From Anaerolineae bacterium (GTDB lineage Bacteria; Chloroflexota; Anaerolineae; Aggregatilineales; Phototrophicaceae): a stretch of 64,000 bases of DNA. Below are positions 60,694 to 64,000 of the stretch, in pieces (the stretch's first letter is position 1; each line of letters starts with the position of its first letter). Position numbers and translations under genes: made by a program. Under the pieces are notes generated by a model. That model had not been told where the DNA came from. It was given only the letters and a program-made list of their open reading frames with translations, and did not search any database. The DNA is taken from assembly GCA_030950085.1 (NCBI GenBank), contig JAUZRW010000011.1, forward strand, positions 1 through 64,000, given 5' to 3'.

Positions 60694-60716
60694 GTAATTT
60701 ATGGAGACATACCCTG

Positions 60717-61244
60717 ATGAAATTGACAGAAGACAAAGTTGGCGCATTAGCTTTCACCATCTACGTGGATGGTGTCGAAAAAGATACTGTTCCCAAAGAC
60801 GACCCGATGGAATACTTGCACGGTGGCGAAAATATCGTGCCCGGGCTAGAAGAAGCACTGGATAAGCAAGCTGTCGGCTATAAATTTGATGTCACCCTCA
60901 AGCCCGAAGATGCTTATGGTGATTATGATAAAGAGGCGATGATTGAAGTTGACCTTGACGAATTTGATGAAGAAGGCACGAAGCCAGAAGTCGGTCTTGA
61001 AGTTGAAATGCTAGATGAAGATGGCGACATTATCGAAGGGCGCATCATGACAGTAGGCGCTGATGTTGTCACCGTTGATTTGAACCATGAACTGGCTGGA
61101 AAAACTGTTCGCTATGTGGGCGAAATTGTTGAAATCCGCGAAGCCACAGAAGATGAACTCGAATGGGGCTTCCCCGAAAGCCTGTTGAACGAGATGTTTG
61201 ACGAAGACGAGTTAGAACTGGTTTTTGAAGACGACGAAGACTAA
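60717..61244 (+). CDS. slyD: FKBP-type peptidyl-prolyl isomerase SlyD
   Basis: The 175-residue protein is a SlyD-type chaperone and proline isomerase. It has the FKBP halves (EYLHGGENIVPGLEEALDKQAVG; VEMLDEDGDIIEGRIMTVGADVVTVDLNHELAGKTVRY) with an insert-in-flap domain between them. The DLNHELAGKTVRY motif is diagnostic. Instead of the His-rich metal tail of E. coli SlyD it ends in a very acidic tail (FDEDELELVFEDDED). GGAG precedes the ATG, and it has its own promoter and terminator. Confidence 0.92.
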   Translation: MKLTEDKVGALAFTIYVDGVEKDTVPKDDPMEYLHGGENIVPGLEEALDKQAVGYKFDVTLKPEDAYGDYDKEAMIEVDLDEFDEEGTKPEVGLEVEMLDEDGDIIEGRIMTVGADVVTVDLNHELAGKTVRYVGEIVEIREATEDELEWGFPESLLNEMFDEDELELVFEDDED

Positions 61245-61273
61245 TCATCGTCGCAGTAATCTGTATCATCTTG

Positions 61274-61307
61274 TAGAGGCATGACAGTAACATGCCTCTA
61301 TGTTTTT
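61274..61307 (+). terminator. Rho-independent terminator of slyD
   Basis: TAGAGGCATG and CATGCCTCTA form a perfect 10-base stem with loop ACAGTAA and a TGTTTTT tail. Confidence 0.9.
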
Positions 61308-61321
61308 AATGAGGAGAGTCG

Positions 61322-61930
61322 ATGCGTTTTATCCTTGCCAGTAGTTCCCCCCGTCGCCGCGAAATTATCAGCAGCATGATTGCCAATTTCGAGATTATCA
61401 AGCCCGATATTGACGAAACACAGGGCGCGCCTGAACGCCCATTACACTATGTTGAGCGTTTATCACGCGAAAAAGCACAAACTATCAAAGACCAAGTGAC
61501 AGACAATGCCGCTATTCTTGCTGCCGATACCGTTGTGATTCTAGCGGCGGATACGATTGGTATCGAAAAGAATGGCGAAATTCTTGGTAAACCACTGGAT
61601 GCTGATGATGCGCGTACCATGCTACAACGCTTACGTAATCGCCCACATCGTGTTTGTACCGCATTTACAGTGCTAAAGGGCGATAAATCGCATACTGAAA
61701 CAGTCTGCACAACGGTTCATATGCGCGATTATACAGATTCTGAAATTGATGCTTATATTGCAACAGGCGACCCTTTCGACAAAGCGGGTAGTTACGCCAT
61801 TCAGCATGAAGGCTTTCATCCTGTGCGTGAAATCAACGGCAGTTATAGCAATGTCGTCGGTCTCCCTGCCGATGAAGTCCGCGCTGCACTGATTAAGTTG
61901 GGTATTGTCATAAAAGATGAAAAAGCGTAA
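61322..61930 (+). CDS. maf: Maf-like nucleotide pyrophosphatase
   Basis: Maf proteins hydrolyse noncanonical or modified nucleoside triphosphates such as dTTP/UTP analogues. The 202-residue protein has the Maf start (RFILASSSPRRREIISSM), RPLHYVERLSREKA, AADTVVILAADTIGIEKNGEILGKPLDADDARTML and GDPFDKAGSYAIQHEGF with the catalytic Asp/Glu set. GAGGAG precedes the ATG. It lies downstream of slyD after a terminator. Confidence 0.93.
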   Translation: MRFILASSSPRRREIISSMIANFEIIKPDIDETQGAPERPLHYVERLSREKAQTIKDQVTDNAAILAADTVVILAADTIGIEKNGEILGKPLDADDARTMLQRLRNRPHRVCTAFTVLKGDKSHTETVCTTVHMRDYTDSEIDAYIATGDPFDKAGSYAIQHEGFHPVREINGSYSNVVGLPADEVRAALIKLGIVIKDEKA

Positions 61931-61997
61931 CGCAGAGCATCAGAGGAACAGAGACGCAGAGGTGTCTTTGAATTAGAATCTTTGTGTCCTTTTGTAG

Positions 61998-62142
61998 AGT
62001 CCGATAAGTGCTTAGAAAATGCGTAACGCAAAGATGCAAAGGGTGAAAGGCGCAAAGAAAGGTTTTGAATAGAAATCTTGGCGCTTTGGCGTTTTGGCGG
62101 TTCATCTTTTTTTCTAAGTTTTTTCCAGATTCTACATTTGTG
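61998..62142 (-). repeat. 145-bp dispersed repeat, copy B
   Basis: The reverse complement of 22945-23098 with few differences. The flanks share GTGGTTCAAATT and GAGTTTATGGATAAG words with 57700-57730 and 4145-4175. It separates maf from hicA. Confidence 0.8.
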
Positions 62143-62206
62143 TTTTCTGTGGTTCAAATTGTCCTGAGTTTATGGATAAGTGAACAATTATTATGAGGAA
62201 ATGTGC

Positions 62207-62485
62207 ATGACCAAGAAAGAAAAACGATTACAGAAGATGCGTCAAAATCCCAAAAATGTGACTTATGATATACTGATAACAGTGCTACAAGAACATGGTT
62301 TTGAAGTTACCGATGGGAAAGGAAGCCATACGAGGGTTCGTGCTAATATTGAAGGCAGGGTATGGCGTGACACGATTGTTAAACCACATGGCAATCGTAA
62401 GAATGTGCATCAAGCAGCAGTTAAAAAGGCATTGAAGGCGATAGACGAAATCCAGGCTTGGAAGGCGCAATTAGCAGAGAGTTGA
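62207..62485 (+). CDS. hicA: HicA-type mRNA interferase toxin
   Basis: The 92-residue toxin has a basic start, the helix TYDILITVLQEHGFEVTDGKG and the core SHTRVRANIEGRVW with the active-site His (GSHTRV), as in HicA. HicA cleaves mRNA. It is followed after 11 bases by its antitoxin gene. GAGGA is set eight bases before the ATG. Toxin first, antitoxin second is the usual HicAB order. Confidence 0.85.
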   Translation: MTKKEKRLQKMRQNPKNVTYDILITVLQEHGFEVTDGKGSHTRVRANIEGRVWRDTIVKPHGNRKNVHQAAVKKALKAIDEIQAWKAQLAES

Positions 62486-62496
62486 GGAAAACAACA

Positions 62497-62733
62497 ATGG
62501 CGACAACGATAGTTAAAGACTTAGATTATTATATGTCTCTACCCTATACTTTTCGTGTCACACCACCCGAAGATGCAGATGATACATGGTATGCTTTAGT
62601 CGATGGTTTGGATTGTCAGACATGGGCAGATACATATGAAGAACTATTGCCCATGATTGAAGATGCGAAACGCACGATGATATCCATGATGCTTGAGTAT
62701 GGCGACCCTATCCCCGAACCGACAAGCGATTAA
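62497..62733 (+). CDS. hicB: HicB-type antitoxin
   Basis: The 78-residue protein has the HicB partial RNase-H fold (YYMSLPYTFRVTPPEDADDTWYALVDGLDC, then ADTYEELLPMIEDAKRTMISMMLEYG), with no DNA-binding extension. It neutralises the HicA toxin of the same operon. GAGGA precedes the ATG. Confidence 0.85.
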   Translation: MATTIVKDLDYYMSLPYTFRVTPPEDADDTWYALVDGLDCQTWADTYEELLPMIEDAKRTMISMMLEYGDPIPEPTSD

Positions 62734-62745
62734 CCCCTGACTCTG

Positions 62746-63918
62746 TTATGGCGCTTTTTGATTCGCCAACACTGTCGAATAGAGATTTTCTATCTGTTCC
62801 GCGACAGTATCCCATGTGAAGCGTTCATGAATGAGATTTTTTGCATTTTGCCCCATTTGCGAGAGTGCCACCGTGTCAGATAGCATTTCGCGCAGGGCAT
62901 CGGTTAAGGGTGTGATTTGCGGCTCGACAATGCGACCTGCATGATAGGCTTCGGCTTCGGGGAAATTACAGCCGGGCGAGAGTAAGACAGGTAATTCGGC
63001 ACTCATCGCTTCTAACACTGCCATCGACAAGCCCTCACCCACTGCCGGTAACACAAAGAGACTCGCAGCCGCTAATGCTTGCAAACGCTCATCGCCACGG
63101 ATATAGCCTGTCAACACAATGCGCTCATCTGCGAGTGATTCTAGTCTTTCGCGCATTCCTTCATCGGGACCTGCGAGAACCAGTTTTGTATTGGGTATAT
63201 TTGCCTCTAAAAATGCTTTTGCGAGGACATAAACCCCTTTGCGCTCATGCAAACGCCCCATGAACAAGACAACTTGTGCATTGCCCAAAGCATATTTTTC
63301 GCGGAATGGCGCAGCATTCGGCAGAGTCGATAATTCGTCAGGGTTGACACCATTGGGAATAATGCTAAACGTCGTTTTGAGATTATTGAAGCGTGACCAT
63401 ACAGCCTGAATATCGTCTAACTCGGATTGTGCCAGTGCAATCACATGATAGATATGTTGAGCGACTCGCGGCGAGAGTAATTTATCCCACCAAATTTTGA
63501 GCGTGCTACGTCCGGTGGCTAAGTTCAATGTGCCATGTGGTGATAAAACAGTCGGGATTTGATATTTTGCGACTAGGGGCGCAAGCAGCAAATTTTCAAC
63601 TGTGCGAAATTCATGTAAATGGACAATATCAATCGTGGGCAATCGTGGCTCAATGACTTTTCGCAGCGAAAATGGGGTTGATAGATTCAGTTTTCGTAGC
63701 GCGTAAATCTTATTGGGAACACGTAAAACACGCACGCCGTCTAGGACTGTATCTGCCTCATTGCTTATGCGCGAGTCAAAACTGAGGGCATCGGTTGTGA
63801 GTACCGTGATGTCATGTCCGCGTTGCACCAATGCACGAGTGAGACCTTGTGTGGCAGTCACGACTCCGCCAAATGAATAGGCAGGGGCATAATACGGTGT
63901 CACATGGAGACTGTGCAT
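62746..63918 (-). CDS. GT4-family glycosyltransferase
   Basis: The 390-residue GT-B enzyme starts MHSLHVTPYYAPAYSFGGVV and has GRLHERKGVYVLAKAF, LAGPDEGMRERL and the E-x7-E donor motif in PAVGEGLSMAVLEAMSAELP. It is likely a sugar transferase for a surface polysaccharide. Its ATG overlaps the stop codon of an upstream partial gene (TAATG), so it belongs to an operon that continues past the window edge. Confidence 0.9.
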   Translation of the reverse strand: MHSLHVTPYYAPAYSFGGVVTATQGLTRALVQRGHDITVLTTDALSFDSRISNEADTVLDGVRVLRVPNKIYALRKLNLSTPFSLRKVIEPRLPTIDIVHLHEFRTVENLLLAPLVAKYQIPTVLSPHGTLNLATGRSTLKIWWDKLLSPRVAQHIYHVIALAQSELDDIQAVWSRFNNLKTTFSIIPNGVNPDELSTLPNAAPFREKYALGNAQVVLFMGRLHERKGVYVLAKAFLEANIPNTKLVLAGPDEGMRERLESLADERIVLTGYIRGDERLQALAAASLFVLPAVGEGLSMAVLEAMSAELPVLLSPGCNFPEAEAYHAGRIVEPQITPLTDALREMLSDTVALSQMGQNAKNLIHERFTWDTVAEQIENLYSTVLANQKAP

Positions 63919-64000
63919 TAGCTCTCAAAGCGTATAAAGTCATGACTATAGCTGATGAAAATATGTGACACGGCTGCCTCGTTGCTCAATTTCATTGTAT
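63918..64000 (-). CDS. C-terminal end of an upstream gene, partial
   Basis: The minus strand reads TMKLSNEAAVSHIFISYSHD and FIRFES before a TAA that overlaps the next start codon. The stop-start overlap supports a real coupled gene. Too little is present to assign a family. Confidence 0.5.
   Translation of the reverse strand, partial: TMKLSNEAAVSHIFISYSHDFIRFES

Overview
The window most likely comes from a chromosome (or genome bin) of a Chloroflexota bacterium, probably Anaerolineae. The lineage is inferred from gene content: an eccC-like/WXG100 locus mixed with Ser/Thr kinases and FHA proteins, a glycyl-tRNA synthetase with fused alpha and beta chains, a threonyl-tRNA synthetase without the TGS domain, a LacI/ABC/GH13_18 sugar operon, and dense short palindromic intergenic repeats. 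Base composition looks moderate, slightly AT-rich by eye. No phage or plasmid module is visible. The window edges cut one gene at each end.

Region 1 (1-4.2 kb) is a complete diversity-generating retroelement (DGR): a formylglycine-enzyme-like (C-type-lectin-fold) target fused to the remains of a NACHT/STAND protein, its variable repeat at the 3' end, a DGR reverse transcriptase, an Avd-like four-helix protein and a template repeat. All 15 differences between template and variable repeats lie at template adenines. Region 2 (4.2-20 kb) holds housekeeping and scattered genes: Uma2 nuclease, ftsH, a GT2 glycosyltransferase, a YCII-like protein, a REP-associated tyrosine transposase, a HerA-like ATPase, thrS, a response-regulator/histidine-kinase hybrid, a small two-gene unit of unknown function and the fused glycyl-tRNA synthetase.

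Region 3 (20.2-28.2 kb) is a sugar-uptake operon: a LacI regulator with two palindromic operators, a binding protein, two permeases, a GT4 glycosyltransferase and a GH13_18 sugar phosphorylase; no ATPase subunit is present. Region 4 (28.2-33.1 kb) has twin PD-(D/E)XK-like nucleases, a tRNA-Thr/Tyr/Thr-rpmG-tRNA-Trp cluster, a WbmS-like deacetylase coupled to a sugar formyltransferase, and agmatine deiminase.

Region 5 (33.1-48.6 kb, all minus strand) is the most remarkable stretch: a type VII secretion-like (ESX/WXG100) locus with a membrane FHA protein, a membrane Ser/Thr kinase, two small Esx-like proteins, a three-ATPase EccC-like protein, a bitopic membrane protein, a CHAP-domain hydrolase with an Esx-like N-terminus, and a 2013-residue protein. 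That protein joins kinase, three FHA domains, a degenerate kinase, a membrane segment, calcium-binding-type repeats and an extracellular glycoside hydrolase domain. None of the usual EccB/EccD/EccE/mycosin partners is visible.

Region 6 (48.7-64 kb) contains a TetR/S9-peptidase divergent pair, TPR and TolB-like propeller proteins, secreted proteins, methyl- and glycosyltransferases of surface-polysaccharide type, slyD, maf, a hicAB toxin-antitoxin pair and a GT4 gene. Across the window at least five families of short repeats fill the intergenic gaps. One is a GTAGGGGCG palindrome family of about twenty copies, one of which lies inside the transposase gene; another is a 90-bp element that begins at gene stop codons.
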